A stretch of DNA of 64,000 bases from Sinorhizobium alkalisoli (lineage in GTDB: Bacteria > Pseudomonadota > Alphaproteobacteria > Rhizobiales > Rhizobiaceae): NCBI RefSeq assembly GCF_008932245.1, contig NZ_CP034909.1:3420001-3484000 (forward strand), written 5' to 3'. The stretch's first letter is position 1; every line of letters starts with the position of its first letter. A program made the position numbers and the translations under genes. A model generated the notes under the pieces. The model had not been told where the DNA came from. It worked only from the letters and a program-made list of their open reading frames with translations, and made no database searches. Shown here in pieces: positions 37,022 through 46,912 of this stretch.

Positions 37022-37846
37022 ATGACGACACCACATATCCTCTCCGCCTATCTTCGTGGCCTGGCTCAGGGAACTGCCGTCGCAATCCTGGCGATCTCGG
37101 TTGCAGGCTGTGCCGGACAGCAGGGCAAGAAGGAACTGACAACCGGTTCCATTCCGAAGCTTTCGAAACCGGTCGCCGCGATGAACGCCAGCGAACTCAC
37201 GGCTGCGGCGGAAAACATCGGCCAGGCCTATGAACGCAATCCCAAGGATCGCGACGCGGGTCTCAACTATGCCAATCTGCTGCGCATGACCGGGCGTAAC
37301 GAACAGGCGCTCGCAGTCATGCAGCAGGTAGCGATCAACCACCCGACGGATCGTGAGGTCCTCGGCGCCTATGGCAAGGCGCAGGCGGCGGCGGGGCAGC
37401 TGGAACAGGCGCTGGCGACGGTCAAGCGCGCCCAGACGCCCGATCGCCCCGATTGGAAACTGAAGTCGGCGGAAGGCGCGATCCTGGACCAGCTCGGCCG
37501 CTCCTCCGAGGCGCGGCTGCGCTATCGCGAGGCGCTGGACCTGGAGCCCAACGAGCCCTCCGTGCTCTCCAATCTCGGCATGTCCTACCTGCTGACGAAG
37601 GATCTGAAGACGGCGGAGACCTATCTCCGCTCGGCCGTTGACCAACCCGCCGCCGACAGCAGCGTCCGACAGAACCTCGCTTTGGCCATCGGCCTTCAGG
37701 GACGCTTTCAGGAAGCCGAAACGATCGCGCGGCAGGAACTGACCCCCCAGCAGGCGGCGGCGAATGTCGCCTATCTGCGCTCGATGCTGTCGCAGAAGGG
37801 CGCCTGGAACCAACTCGCCAAGGCGGACGATGGGAATACGAACTGA
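37022..37846 (+). CDS. tadD: Tetratricopeptide pilus assembly protein (TadD)
   Basis: The 274-residue lipoprotein has a signal peptide and lipobox (VAGC near residue 30) followed by about four to five tetratricopeptide repeats (for example EALDLEPNEPSVLSNLGMSYL near 180). In the Tad pilus machine TadD acts in the periplasm as a pilotin-like assembly factor. It is encoded convergently to tadC, separated from it by a repeat-rich gap, and carries its own candidate CtrA box. Confidence 0.88.
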   Translation: MTTPHILSAYLRGLAQGTAVAILAISVAGCAGQQGKKELTTGSIPKLSKPVAAMNASELTAAAENIGQAYERNPKDRDAGLNYANLLRMTGRNEQALAVMQQVAINHPTDREVLGAYGKAQAAAGQLEQALATVKRAQTPDRPDWKLKSAEGAILDQLGRSSEARLRYREALDLEPNEPSVLSNLGMSYLLTKDLKTAETYLRSAVDQPAADSSVRQNLALAIGLQGRFQEAETIARQELTPQQAAANVAYLRSMLSQKGAWNQLAKADDGNTN

Positions 37847-37966
37847 CGATTGTGTGTCCGTGCGGGGGGCCACTTCGATGTGCTACGATCATTGCGCGCC
37901 TGATATGTCGCCTGATGGTCAGGGAAGTTGCCGCAACTGCCCAGTCCCCTCCTGGTCGTCGTCAGG

Positions 37967-38004
37967 CTTGCGCCTGGATCCTCGGGTCAAGCCCGAGGAT
38001 GACG
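37967..38004 (-). repeat. 38-nt inverted repeat, copy 1
   Basis: The sequence CTTGCGCCTGGATCCTCGGG followed by TCAAGCCCGAGGATGACG is, on the other strand, almost identical to 38145-38182. Each copy also contains its own dyad (CCTCGGG/CCCGAGG). The unit resembles the GTCATCCTCGGGCTTGACCC repeats that are scattered through many alphaproteobacterial genomes. Confidence 0.85.
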
Positions 38005-38144
38005 GAAAGAGGGGCGTCGGCAATGTCTCTTCACAGCGAATGTGCCGCCGCCTTCCCTGGTCTGCTGCAGGGCGGTCGTCAGTCTTTCGGCGGAGAGCGG
38101 GCGCTGATAGGCGGTTACAGGCTTTCGCGACCACCTCTCCACGG

Positions 38145-38182
38145 CGTCATCCTCGGGCTTGACACGAGGATCCAGACGCAAG
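38145..38182 (+). repeat. 38-nt inverted repeat, copy 2
   Basis: CGTCATCCTCGGGCTTGACA followed by CGAGGATCCAGACGCAAG is the reverse complement of copy 1 with two mismatches. The two copies face each other across 140 bases and could fold into one large stem-loop between the convergent ends of tadD and tadC. The whole 37847-38235 gap holds no gene. Confidence 0.85.
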
Positions 38183-38235
38183 CTCTGGGATGGCGATCAA
38201 CCATTCCGCGGCCAGCCACCTTCGAAGTCGTCGCC

Positions 38236-39219
38236 TCAGAACTTATCCGCCACCTGTATGCCCGCGGGGCCGAGGATAACGGCGACGAGGACGGGCAGGA
38301 AGAACAGGATCATCGGCACCGTCAGCTTCGGCGGCAGGGCGGCGGCCTTCTTCTCCGCGGCGGTCATGCGCTGGTCGCGGCTTTCCTGCGCGAGCACGCG
38401 CAGCGCCTGGGCAATGGGCGTGCCGTAGCGATCTGCCTGGATCAGCGCCTGCATCACCGATTTGACTTCCTCGAGCCCCGTGCGCATGCCCAGGTTTTCC
38501 AGCGCGACGCGTCGATCCGGCAGGAAGGAGAGCTCCGCCGTCGTCAGCACCAGTTCTTCCGCGAGCTGCTGAGACTGGGCGGCGATTTCGTCTGCGACGC
38601 GGCGCAGGGCGATTTCCATCGAGACGCCCGATTCCACGCAGATGAGCAGAAGATCGAGCGCATCCGGCCATGCGCGGCGGATCGAATGCTGCCGTTTGGA
38701 GATCGCGTTGGCGATGAAGATGTTCGGCGCGTAGAAGCCGAGGTAGCCGAAGCCGATGGTGAACAGCAGCCGCATCATCGTCGGCTTTTCGGCAAAGTTG
38801 CCGAGCACGAAAATATAGACGACCGCGGCCACCAGAAACAGGAAGGGCAGGCAGAAGCGGGCGAAAAGAAACGTATTCAGCGCATTCTGCGAGCGATAGC
38901 CGGCCGTCTTCAACCGATTGACCGTATTCTCGTCCACCAGCGCCTTCCTGAGGTTCAGCCGTTCGACGATCTGCCGCACCGAGGTGTTTTGCTGCGACCT
39001 GAGGCTGGCGCGGCTGCTGGACGCCTCGGCGTTGAGACGAGAGCGTTCGCGGGCGCGAATCTGCTCGCGTTCGGTGGCGACGGCCTTCATCCGCTTCGCG
39101 AGATCCCCGCGCTCCAGGAAGGGAACGGCGAGCGAATAGAAGGTCGCGAGCACGGCCATCGACACGAGAGCGGCGACGATGATGTTCGGATCGGTCAGTG
39201 TGTCTATCCAGCCGTTCAC
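38236..39219 (-). CDS. tadC: Tad pilus inner-membrane platform protein TadC
   Basis: The 327-residue membrane protein is one of the two T2SSF-domain platform proteins of the Tad secretion machine, with an N-terminal helix, a cytoplasmic helical part (about 160-280, with SGVSMEIALRRVADEI) and C-terminal membrane segments. It pairs with TadB under the ATPase CpaF. It is the last gene of the minus-strand pilus cluster, starting 12 bases after tadB. Confidence 0.92.
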   Translation of the reverse strand: MNGWIDTLTDPNIIVAALVSMAVLATFYSLAVPFLERGDLAKRMKAVATEREQIRARERSRLNAEASSSRASLRSQQNTSVRQIVERLNLRKALVDENTVNRLKTAGYRSQNALNTFLFARFCLPFLFLVAAVVYIFVLGNFAEKPTMMRLLFTIGFGYLGFYAPNIFIANAISKRQHSIRRAWPDALDLLLICVESGVSMEIALRRVADEIAAQSQQLAEELVLTTAELSFLPDRRVALENLGMRTGLEEVKSVMQALIQADRYGTPIAQALRVLAQESRDQRMTAAEKKAAALPPKLTVPMILFFLPVLVAVILGPAGIQVADKF

Positions 39220-39231
39220 CGTCAGAGCCCT

Positions 39232-40242
39232 TCAGATGTCGAAATTGATCATGTTGCGCATGACGAGGATGCCGATGCTCATCCACACGGCCGAGGCGCC
39301 CATGATGATATGGCCGCGCGGGTCGGTGAAAAGGACCATCATGTAGTCCGGCGATGTCAGGTAGACGAGCAGCGAAACGATGAAGGGCAGCGCGCCGATG
39401 ATGGCTGCGGAAGCCTTGGCCTCCATCGACAGGGCGCTGACCTTCGCCTTCATCTTCTTGCGCTCGCGCAGCACCTTGGAGAGGTTACTCAGCGCCTCGG
39501 AAAGGTTGCCGCCGGCCTGCGCCTGGATGGCGATGACAATGGCGAAGAAGTTCACCTCCGGTAGGGGAACGCTCTGGATCATGCGGGCGCAGGCTTCCGG
39601 AACGTTGAGGCCCACCTGCTGGGATTCGACGACGCGGCGGAACTCCGTCTTCACCGGCTCCTGTCCGTCGCTGGCGATCAGCCGCAACGCATCGTTCAGC
39701 GGCAGACCGGACTTGATCGAGCGGACCATGACGTCGAGCGCATTCGGGAACTCGTTGAGAAACTTCATGCAGCGGCGCTTGACCAGGAAGCCGACCGTCC
39801 AGCGCGGCAGGCCGGCCGCGGCAATCAGCCCGACGCCGAGCGCGATCCACGGGCCGGCGCCGGCAAGCAGGACGAAGAACAAGGCGACGAAGCCGAAAAG
39901 CGCGCTGAAGACGTAGAATTGCGTCAAGGAGATCCTGAGATCGGCCTGCATAAGCCGCCCCTTCATCGATGGGGCGGTCTTCGCCGACTTTTCCTGCTGC
40001 TTCTTTTCGAGCTCCTTCAGCGAATCCTGCACGGACTTGCGCCGTTTCGACATTTCGTTGACGCGGTCGCGCGCCGCCTTCACGCTGGCCCGGTCGGTTT
40101 CCGACGCGCTGACGCGGCGCAGCCGTCCTTCCGCCTTCTTCTCGCTCTCGATGCGGGAATAGAGCACGCCATAGGCAAGCGCCGCCGCCGCGATCGCGAC
40201 GAGGACGGCCACTGCCAGAACGGTGATGTCTATGCCGAACAT
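39232..40242 (-). CDS. tadB: Tad pilus inner-membrane platform protein TadB
   Basis: The 336-residue protein has a membrane helix at each end, a charged N-terminal linker (RESEKKAEGRLRRVSASE type) and the T2SSF domain with FPNALDVMVRSIKSGLPLND near residues 165-185 and GGNLSEALSNLSKVLRER near 250. It forms the inner-membrane platform with TadC. It lies 42 bases after cpaF. Confidence 0.93.
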   Translation of the reverse strand: MFGIDITVLAVAVLVAIAAAALAYGVLYSRIESEKKAEGRLRRVSASETDRASVKAARDRVNEMSKRRKSVQDSLKELEKKQQEKSAKTAPSMKGRLMQADLRISLTQFYVFSALFGFVALFFVLLAGAGPWIALGVGLIAAAGLPRWTVGFLVKRRCMKFLNEFPNALDVMVRSIKSGLPLNDALRLIASDGQEPVKTEFRRVVESQQVGLNVPEACARMIQSVPLPEVNFFAIVIAIQAQAGGNLSEALSNLSKVLRERKKMKAKVSALSMEAKASAAIIGALPFIVSLLVYLTSPDYMMVLFTDPRGHIIMGASAVWMSIGILVMRNMINFDI

Positions 40243-40284
40243 CGGTCGGTCTTCTCCTTCGTTAGTGGCAGGCTCCGCTTGCCG

Positions 40285-41766
40285 CTAATTTTTTTCCATC
40301 GCGTCGAGGGTGGCGGCGAGCCGCTTGTCCTCGTTGAAGTAGCGGGCGCGGTCCCAGAAATTCGGCCGGCCGATGCCCGTCGAGACATGGCGACCGATGA
40401 TCCGCCCGTTGGCGTCCTCGCCATCGATCTCGTAGCGCATGAGGTCCTGGGTGACGATCACGTCGCCTTCCATGCCGGTGACCTCCGTGACATGGGTGAT
40501 ACGGCGCGAACCGTCGCGCAGGCGCGAGGCCTGGATGATGATGTCGACCGATCCCGCGATGATTTCGCGGACGGTCTTGGCCGGCAGCGTATAGCCGCCC
40601 ATGGCGATCATCGACTCCATGCGGCTCAGGCACTCGCGCGGCGTGTTGGCGTGGATCGTTCCCATGGAGCCGTCGTGACCGGTGTTCATCGCCTGGAGCA
40701 GGTCGAAGACCTCCGGTCCGCGCACTTCGCCGACGATGATTCGTTCCGGGCGCATGCGCAGGCAGTTCTTGATGAGATCGCGCATGGTGATCTCGCCCTC
40801 GCCCTCGATGTTCGGCGGGCGGGTTTCGAGACGAACGACGTGCGGCTGCTGCAGTTGCAGTTCGGCCGAGTCCTCGCAGGTGATGATGCGCTCGTCGCTG
40901 TCGATGTAGCGCGTCAAACAGTTGAGCAGCGTCGTCTTGCCGGAACCGGTGCCGCCGGAAATGACGATGTTGCAGCGGACGCGGCCGATGATCTGCAGGA
41001 GTGTCGCGCCCTCCGGGGTGATCGAGCCGAAACGGACGAGCTGCTCCAGCGTCAGCTTGTCCTTCTTGAACTTGCGGATCGTCAGCGCCGTTCCGTCGAT
41101 CGCCAGCGGCGGCGCGATGACGTTGACACGCGAGCCGTCCGGCAGGCGCGCGTCGCAGATCGGACTCGATTCGTCGACGCGGCGGCCGACCTGACTGACG
41201 ATGCGCTGACAGATCGACAGGAGCTGCGCATTGTCGCGGAAACGGATGTCGGATTCCTCGACCTTGCCGGCGACTTCGATGAAGGTCTGGCCGGCGCCAT
41301 TGACCATGATATCGGCAATGTCGTCGCGCGCCAGCAGCGGCTCGAGCGGGCCATAGCCGAGCACGTCGTTGCAGATGTCGTCGAGCAGTTCCTCCTGCTC
41401 GGCGATCGACATTGCGAAATTCTTGATAGTGATGATGTCGTTGACGATGTCGCGGATTTCCTCGCGCGCGCTTTCCGTATCGAGCTTGGCGAGCTGCGAC
41501 AGGTCGATCGTGTCGATCAGCGCCGAGAAGACCTGCGATTTCGTCGAGTAATAGTCCTCCGCCCGCGGCGAACGCCGGCGTGCGGGCGGAGCGGCGGGCG
41601 CGGGCGGCTGGGGACGGGGAGCGGGAGCCGAGGGCTCGCTCAGAACCGGCGCAGCCGCCGGACGCTCCATGACCGCCGACTGTGCGACCGGCATCGACGG
41701 CGGAACAGCGGCAGCCTTTCCGCCCATCTTTCCAAACCCTTCATTTCCGCGTTTGCCAAACATCAT
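40285..41766 (-). CDS. cpaF: Tad pilus secretion ATPase CpaF/TadA
   Basis: The 493-residue hexameric ATPase powers pilin assembly. The N-terminal part is rich in Pro/Ala and disordered-looking, followed by the conserved N-domain and a GspE-type core with Walker [13 protein letters not shown] (about residues 268-280), Walker B-like [14 protein letters not shown], and the His box [12 protein letters not shown]. It docks on TadB/TadC in the cytoplasm. It lies downstream of cpaE in the same transcript. Confidence 0.96.
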   Translation of the reverse strand: MMFGKRGNEGFGKMGGKAAAVPPSMPVAQSAVMERPAAAPVLSEPSAPAPRPQPPAPAAPPARRRSPRAEDYYSTKSQVFSALIDTIDLSQLAKLDTESAREEIRDIVNDIITIKNFAMSIAEQEELLDDICNDVLGYGPLEPLLARDDIADIMVNGAGQTFIEVAGKVEESDIRFRDNAQLLSICQRIVSQVGRRVDESSPICDARLPDGSRVNVIAPPLAIDGTALTIRKFKKDKLTLEQLVRFGSITPEGATLLQIIGRVRCNIVISGGTGSGKTTLLNCLTRYIDSDERIITCEDSAELQLQQPHVVRLETRPPNIEGEGEITMRDLIKNCLRMRPERIIVGEVRGPEVFDLLQAMNTGHDGSMGTIHANTPRECLSRMESMIAMGGYTLPAKTVREIIAGSVDIIIQASRLRDGSRRITHVTEVTGMEGDVIVTQDLMRYEIDGEDANGRIIGRHVSTGIGRPNFWDRARYFNEDKRLAATLDAMEKN

Positions 41767-41806
41767 TTCAATCCGGTTGCTTCATCGATCCTTTGATGCG
41801 GGATGC

Positions 41807-43087
41807 CTATTTCCGGCCAAGTCTCGCCAGGACCTTTCCAAGACTGCCCGTGCGCGCCTTCTTGATGGTGGCGCGGCCGGTCAGGAGATGGGCGAGTTGT
41901 GAAAAAGTTTCGGCAGCGGGGGCCTTCCTGTCGATCTCGGCGATCATGCGTCCGCTGTTGGCGGCATTGCCGAAAAGGACCGCGTCGAAGGGGATAATCG
42001 CGGCCGCCTCGACCTCGAGCGATTCGCAGAATTCGTTCGGGGCGATCTCCGGTCGCTTGGGCATACCCACCTGGTTGAGGACGAGATGCGGTGCCCGGTC
42101 GTTCGGCCGAAGCTTCTTCAGCGCATCGAGCAGGTTCTTGGCGTTCCGAAGATTGGCGAGATCCGGGACGGCGGTGATCACCACCTCGTCGGCTTCCGCA
42201 AGCACGGAACGGGTCCAGTCCGACCAGCCATGCGGAACGTCGAGCACCGAGACCGGGGCGCTGCGCTGCAGGATTTCCAGGATCGGCTGGAAGGCGCCGG
42301 ACTCGAAATCGTAAGCGCGGTCCAGCATGGAGGGCGCGGCGAGCATCGACAGGTGCTCGGAGCATTTGGTCAGCAGGCGATCGAGAAACACCTCGTCCAG
42401 CCGGTCCGGGGCGGAGACCGCCTCGGCGATCCCCTGCGGCGGATCCTGGTCGAAGTCGATATTGGCGGTGCCGTAAGGCAGATCGAGATCGGCGAGGATG
42501 GTCTCCGTCGAGAAAAGGTTGGAAATGCCCCAGGCGCAATTGTGCGCGATCACCGACGAGCCGCAGCCGCCCTTGGCGCCGATGAAGGCGAGGCTTCGTC
42601 CGACGGGCTCGGCCTCCGGATCGACGAAGATCGCCGAAATCGCCGAGAGAATATCCGCCATCGTCACCGGCGCGACCATATATTCGGAAATGCCGTTGCG
42701 GATGAGTTCGCGGTAGAGCGCTATATCGTTGTGGCGGCCGATGATGATGACCTTGGTGCTCGGATCGCAGACCTCCGCCAGCGGCGCCAGTTCCGTAAGC
42801 AGCGACCTCGGCTCCGTTGCGGTCTCCAGAATGATGAGGTTCGGAGTCGAGACGCTCGCGAACATGTTCGCGGCGACGGCGACGCTGCCGCCGGTGATGC
42901 GCAGGCTGACCTTCGCCATGCGGCGGTCCTGGCCGCAGCGCTCCATGAGGCGCTGCATGGCCTCGCTCTCGCAAAAGGCGTGGATCGAAATGCGGGGCAG
43001 CGGTCGAAGCTGGTCGAGATCGCCCGGTCGCGCCGCCTCGGCGTGATCCCCCGCTCCATTGTCGATGCTGTATTCAATCGCGTTCAT
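41807..43087 (-). CDS. cpaE: Tad pilus localisation protein CpaE/TadZ
   Basis: The 426-residue protein joins an N-terminal receiver-like domain without the full phosphorylation site to a MinD/ParA-type ATPase with the deviant Walker loop GAKGGCGSS near residue 168. CpaE proteins place the Tad apparatus at the cell pole. The gene follows cpaD after 48 bases. Confidence 0.94.
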   Translation of the reverse strand: MNAIEYSIDNGAGDHAEAARPGDLDQLRPLPRISIHAFCESEAMQRLMERCGQDRRMAKVSLRITGGSVAVAANMFASVSTPNLIILETATEPRSLLTELAPLAEVCDPSTKVIIIGRHNDIALYRELIRNGISEYMVAPVTMADILSAISAIFVDPEAEPVGRSLAFIGAKGGCGSSVIAHNCAWGISNLFSTETILADLDLPYGTANIDFDQDPPQGIAEAVSAPDRLDEVFLDRLLTKCSEHLSMLAAPSMLDRAYDFESGAFQPILEILQRSAPVSVLDVPHGWSDWTRSVLAEADEVVITAVPDLANLRNAKNLLDALKKLRPNDRAPHLVLNQVGMPKRPEIAPNEFCESLEVEAAAIIPFDAVLFGNAANSGRMIAEIDRKAPAAETFSQLAHLLTGRATIKKARTGSLGKVLARLGRK

Positions 43088-43135
43088 CTCTTTTCCTCGA
43101 ATAGCCGCGTCCCGGACGATTGCCGCTTCCGAATC

Positions 43136-43828
43136 CTAATTGTCGCGCCAGCTTTCGATCACTTCTGCGCGCTGCTCGGCGTCGACCGGCGACATCTGGC
43201 GCGGACCGATGAGGTCCGTCGGATTGGCGATCTGGGCGGCAAGGTTGGATTGGGTCGCGCAGCCGAAATTGTAGTAATTGCGGTTCTGGACGGTGTTGAG
43301 CGTGAGGTCCTCGGGCCACTCGCCGCAGGGGCCCGTCTGCGCGGTGATCGCGACATAGCTCAGGCGAATGGGTGCGGCGTCGCCCGTGGCGGCGGCCTCG
43401 TAGCCGGTTTCGATCATCCGGTTCGCCGGCACGCCGGCTGCCGCAAGGATGCGTCGAATGTCCTTGCGGAGCACCTGGGCGGCATGGCTGTTGGCCGAAC
43501 CGCGCGGCAGCATGATCTGGATGACGCCGCTCGATGCATGGCGATATTCGGCGGCAAAGCCGCGGATCACGTCGCGCGTGCCCTGGGTCAGGTGCCGGTC
43601 GCCGGATGCAACCGGAATGTCGATGGCGTGCTCCGCCTCGGCGAGCACGATCGGATGCCTGGTACGGTAGTCGTCGGGTATGGCGCCGGTCGCCTGGTTG
43701 TCCCTGGTGCCGCAGCCTGCAAGCAGGCCGGCAAGGATCGCCAGAGCGGCCAGCCGGACGGTCGTGCGGGTCGGAGACATGGGCTTATGCCTTTCCAAAC
43801 GGTTTTGTGCTGCGTCCTGGTTTTTCAT
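43136..43828 (-). CDS. cpaD: Tad pilus lipoprotein CpaD
   Basis: The 230-residue protein has a signal peptide ending in a lipobox LLAGC (about residues 35-39) and the CpaD domain with CGEWPEDLT near 168. It is an outer-membrane associated lipoprotein that helps the CpaC secretin. An internal ATG at about codon 17 (MSPTRTT) would give a more normal signal peptide and may be the true start. Confidence 0.9.
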   Translation of the reverse strand: MKNQDAAQNRLERHKPMSPTRTTVRLAALAILAGLLAGCGTRDNQATGAIPDDYRTRHPIVLAEAEHAIDIPVASGDRHLTQGTRDVIRGFAAEYRHASSGVIQIMLPRGSANSHAAQVLRKDIRRILAAAGVPANRMIETGYEAAATGDAAPIRLSYVAITAQTGPCGEWPEDLTLNTVQNRNYYNFGCATQSNLAAQIANPTDLIGPRQMSPVDAEQRAEVIESWRDN

Positions 43829-43836
43829 GTCCCGCC

Positions 43837-45396
43837 CTATTTGTAGATGAAGCCGACATTGCCGTGGTAGCGGCCGGCGGGCGCTTGAGCTTCCGGACGT
43901 CCGTAGATCCTGTTGACGCGGCCGAGGAAGAAACTGTCGAGATCGTTGGCCGGATTGAAATTGTCGTCGGGCCTGGACAACGCGCTTCGGGCGACCGGCC
44001 GCACCAGATAAGGTGTGGCGATGATAACGAGCTCCGTCTCGTTGCGCTGGAAGTCCTTGCTGCGGAACAGCGTACCGAGAATCGGAATCTTCGAGGCGCC
44101 GGGCACGCCCGAAAGAGCCTGGCGGATATTGTCCTGCACCAGGCCGGCGATGACGATCGAGCCGCCCGACGGCAGTTCGACGCTGGTCGAAGCTTCCCGC
44201 CGACGGATGCCGAGGAAGGTGTTTCCGGGAATGCCCGGGTTGGCGCTTCCCCAGTTGTTGCCGGTGACAACAGAGCCCTCATAGGTCGGCTCCGATACAT
44301 TGGTCTCGATCTGCAGGCTTATTCGACCCGCACCAAGAACGACCGGTTTGAAGTTCAACCGGATGCCGTATTCGACGTCGTTGACTTCGCGCTCAACCGT
44401 TGGAGAACCGGTGTCGTCGTCGGCCGAGACTTCCTGTGTTCCCGCAAGCCGGAACTCACCGCCCACGTAGAACTTCGCCTCCTGACCGGAGATTGCCGTG
44501 AGGCTGGGTTCGGCAAGCGTACGCATGACGCCCGCCTGCTCCATGGCATTCATGTAGCTCGATATGGTCGTCCCGCCGATTGAACCGCGAATTGCGGCAT
44601 TGGCGAACAAGCTGACCGCATCTCCCAGGTTGGCCGGATTGCGAAAGCCGATGCCGCTTTCACCGTCCGAGACCCGGCCATTGAAGCCAAGCTGCTTCAG
44701 CACCTGCCGGCTCACCTCGGCAACGGTGACCTTCAAGGTCACCTGGTCCTCGCCCTCGATCGTCAGCAAATTGACGATCTGCGAGGTTTGGCGGTCTTCG
44801 GCGAAAATGTCCGCGTCACCATTGGTGCCCTGCGCCGTGATGCTGCGGGTGGTCGCTTCGCCACCCTTGAGGAACGCACGGGCCAGGTCGATGGCCCTGT
44901 TGGAATCCAGCGGCGTGCGCACGGTTCCGGTCAGGACGACGTTGTCGGAGACGATCTCGACCTTGATGTCGGAGTCCGGAATGAAACGGCGCAGGTTCGC
45001 CTCGAGTCCGGCGACGTCGCGCTCGACGGCGATCTCGAGGCTGACGATTTCCTCGCCATTCGGGCCAAAGACGAAGATATTCGTCTGGCCGACGGCCTTG
45101 CCGAACAGATAGATGCGGCGCGAGGTGCGGGTGATGGCATCGGCGAGCGAGGGATCGGCGACGAGGATGTCATGCGCATCGGTCGGCAGATCGACGACCA
45201 CCGCCTTGTTGAGGCCGAGATTGACCTTCCTTTTCACCCCCGGCCCGCTTTCGCCAAGCCGGACGACCGAGGAAGCAGCGGCTTGCGCGGCCGGAACAGT
45301 CGGCAGCGTGATGCCCGAAAATGCCAGGCAGAAAGACAGGCAGGCCGCGACAGACGCCCGAAATTTGTTTGGATCCCGTTTCACGTTGCGCCCCAC
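43837..45396 (-). CDS. cpaC: Tad pilus outer-membrane secretin CpaC/RcpA
   Basis: The 519-residue protein has a signal peptide, an N-terminal pilus-assembly domain (about 45-115), a BON-type domain (about 120-190), and a C-terminal secretin domain with VEYGIRLNFKPVV and SIVIAGLVQDNIRQALSGVPG. It forms the ring through which the pilus leaves the cell. The gene lies six bases after cpaB. A shorter relative of its N-terminal domain is encoded separately at 47408. Confidence 0.95.
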   Translation of the reverse strand: MGRNVKRDPNKFRASVAACLSFCLAFSGITLPTVPAAQAAASSVVRLGESGPGVKRKVNLGLNKAVVVDLPTDAHDILVADPSLADAITRTSRRIYLFGKAVGQTNIFVFGPNGEEIVSLEIAVERDVAGLEANLRRFIPDSDIKVEIVSDNVVLTGTVRTPLDSNRAIDLARAFLKGGEATTRSITAQGTNGDADIFAEDRQTSQIVNLLTIEGEDQVTLKVTVAEVSRQVLKQLGFNGRVSDGESGIGFRNPANLGDAVSLFANAAIRGSIGGTTISSYMNAMEQAGVMRTLAEPSLTAISGQEAKFYVGGEFRLAGTQEVSADDDTGSPTVEREVNDVEYGIRLNFKPVVLGAGRISLQIETNVSEPTYEGSVVTGNNWGSANPGIPGNTFLGIRRREASTSVELPSGGSIVIAGLVQDNIRQALSGVPGASKIPILGTLFRSKDFQRNETELVIIATPYLVRPVARSALSRPDDNFNPANDLDSFFLGRVNRIYGRPEAQAPAGRYHGNVGFIYK

Positions 45397-45402
45397 TCGA
45401 TG

Positions 45403-46212
45403 CTATCTCTGGTTCTGGATTGCGCCATCGGTCTTGACGATGGAGCCCGACTTGATGACCTGGATGCTCGGCTGCCCATCGCCACTGAGCAGGTAGTCGG
45501 CCGCGACGGTGTCCGGCTCCTGGGCGTCGGCGACGCTGCGCAGCGCCAGCGATATGCGCTCGGCCATCTGCTGGGCGACGGTCATCACCTTCGATTGCTC
45601 CGGCGTCAATTCGAGTGTCGCCGTGGTGCCGAGGACGGATTTGGAGCCGTCTTCCTTCACCTCCACCTGCTGGTCGATCGCCAGCACCCGGACGTTGCTG
45701 AGCACCGTTTCGGTCAGGTAGAGCCCGTTGCCGTCGGATTTGCGCACCATGATGACATCGACCCGGTCGTTCGGCAGGATAAAGCCGCCGGCCCCGGTCG
45801 CGACCGTGATCTCGGTCGCCACGGCCCGTTTTCCGGCAGGCAGCAGCGACGACATGATGCGGTTGGAAGCATCGGCGATTTTTTCCGGCCGAACCGGTTC
45901 GCCATTGAAGATCGGCAGGCGCACCACGGCGCCGGAGAGATCGTCGACCGCCGCCGGCCGGTTCTCCTCGGTGATCATGCCCTCGGCAATATTGTCCTTC
46001 GGCCAGGCCATCCAACGAATGGACTCGGCCCCGAGCCGCGCACCCACCGGCAGGCTCTTGCTGGCAACGAGCACATTGATGGTCGGTTCCCGCTCGATGA
46101 CGGGCGCGGCGATCTGCGGCGCCCGTCCCCGGGTGAGCTTCATCACGAGCAGCCCGGCCATTGCCGCCGAGCCGACGGCCACCGCCAGAATAATGATGCG
46201 CACCGGTTTCAT
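45403..46212 (-). CDS. cpaB: Tad pilus assembly protein CpaB/RcpC
   Basis: The 269-residue protein has an N-terminal membrane helix, an SAF domain (about 45-110, VASKSLPVGARLGAESIRW) and the RcpC/CpaB domain with RAVATEITVATGAGGFILPNDRVDV. It likely sits in the periplasm between the inner membrane and the secretin. It opens the run cpaB-C-D-E-F-tadB-tadC. Confidence 0.94.
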   Translation of the reverse strand: MKPVRIIILAVAVGSAAMAGLLVMKLTRGRAPQIAAPVIEREPTINVLVASKSLPVGARLGAESIRWMAWPKDNIAEGMITEENRPAAVDDLSGAVVRLPIFNGEPVRPEKIADASNRIMSSLLPAGKRAVATEITVATGAGGFILPNDRVDVIMVRKSDGNGLYLTETVLSNVRVLAIDQQVEVKEDGSKSVLGTTATLELTPEQSKVMTVAQQMAERISLALRSVADAQEPDTVAADYLLSGDGQPSIQVIKSGSIVKTDGAIQNQR

Positions 46213-46273
46213 GATCTACCCAAGCCCCTAGAAATCCCAGGGGCCAGATTGATCAGCAATTGGTGTAATTATG

Positions 46274-46303
46274 GTTAACGAGCTGCTTATGTAGATGGTT
46301 AAC
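46274..46303. promoter_or_regulatory. Pair of GTTAAC half-sites before cpaB
   Basis: Two GTTAAC motifs lie at 46274-46279 and 46298-46303, 24 bases apart, in the 135-base gap between cpaA and cpaB. GTTAAC contains the TTAAC half of the CtrA box, but no copy has the full TTAA-N7-TTAA spacing, so binding is uncertain. Confidence 0.35.
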
Positions 46304-46347
46304 AGATATAGATAGCACTGTTCAGTGCAGCGCTCTTTCAGGGCGAG

Positions 46348-46911
46348 CTAGGACAGTTGCGCGAAGGCTGCCTGCATCAACGGCGAGGACGGAAAGGCTG
46401 CAAAGCCGCCGAGCGCGATTGCAACGCCGTAGGGTATTTTCTCCGCCGTCAGCAACACACGAGGAAAAGGGATGCCGCTGGCAAGAATCGTATTCTCCTG
46501 CCGACGCAGGAAGAGAACGACGATTGTTAGCAAACCGCCGAACAGCGCGACATAGAGGAGAAATGTTACGAGCGAGGCGTTCAGGCCAAACCAGACGGCG
46601 CTTGCGGTAAGAAGTTTGGCATCGCCGCCACCCATAACATTTGCCGCAAAAAGAAAAAAACATACGGCGAAAACCAATGCGGCTGCTGCCATATGCAGGC
46701 CAATCTGGCTCATCCCAAGCCCCGCCAACGGCGCAACGATTACAAAGGTCCCCAACAATATCGCGGAGATGCGATTAGGGATCGTCATAGTGAACAGATC
46801 CGAGAACGCCGCGAGTGCGAGGCAGAGTGGAAGAATGACGAAGATTCCAGCGATTGTCATGTCATACCGCCCTCTATTTTGGAACCGAAGATTTCCGTTG
46901 AGGCACATCAC
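46348..46911 (-). CDS. cpaA: Prepilin peptidase CpaA/TadV
   Basis: The 187-residue membrane protein is a compact A24-family aspartic peptidase that cleaves Flp pre-pilins. It has six hydrophobic segments and the two catalytic Asp motifs SDLFTMTIPNR near residue 19 and GGGDAKLL near 73. It lacks the methyltransferase half of PilD, as usual for the Tad system. It lies between pilA and cpaB. Confidence 0.92.
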   Translation of the reverse strand: MMCLNGNLRFQNRGRYDMTIAGIFVILPLCLALAAFSDLFTMTIPNRISAILLGTFVIVAPLAGLGMSQIGLHMAAAALVFAVCFFLFAANVMGGGDAKLLTASAVWFGLNASLVTFLLYVALFGGLLTIVVLFLRRQENTILASGIPFPRVLLTAEKIPYGVAIALGGFAAFPSSPLMQAAFAQLS

Positions 46912-46912
46912 A

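Noticed and set aside
37847..38235. CRISPR array between tadD and tadC
   Set aside because: Only two repeat units are present and they are inverted relative to each other, with no regular spacers and no cas genes.
37852..39564. Open frame of 570 codons on the plus strand over tadC and tadB
   Set aside because: It is the antisense of two well-supported Tad genes, is rich in Arg, His and Gln as such shadows are, and shows no family motif.
39919..41796. Open frame of 625 codons on the plus strand over cpaF
   Set aside because: Antisense to the secretion ATPase gene, whose Walker motifs are intact; composition is that of a GC-rich shadow frame.
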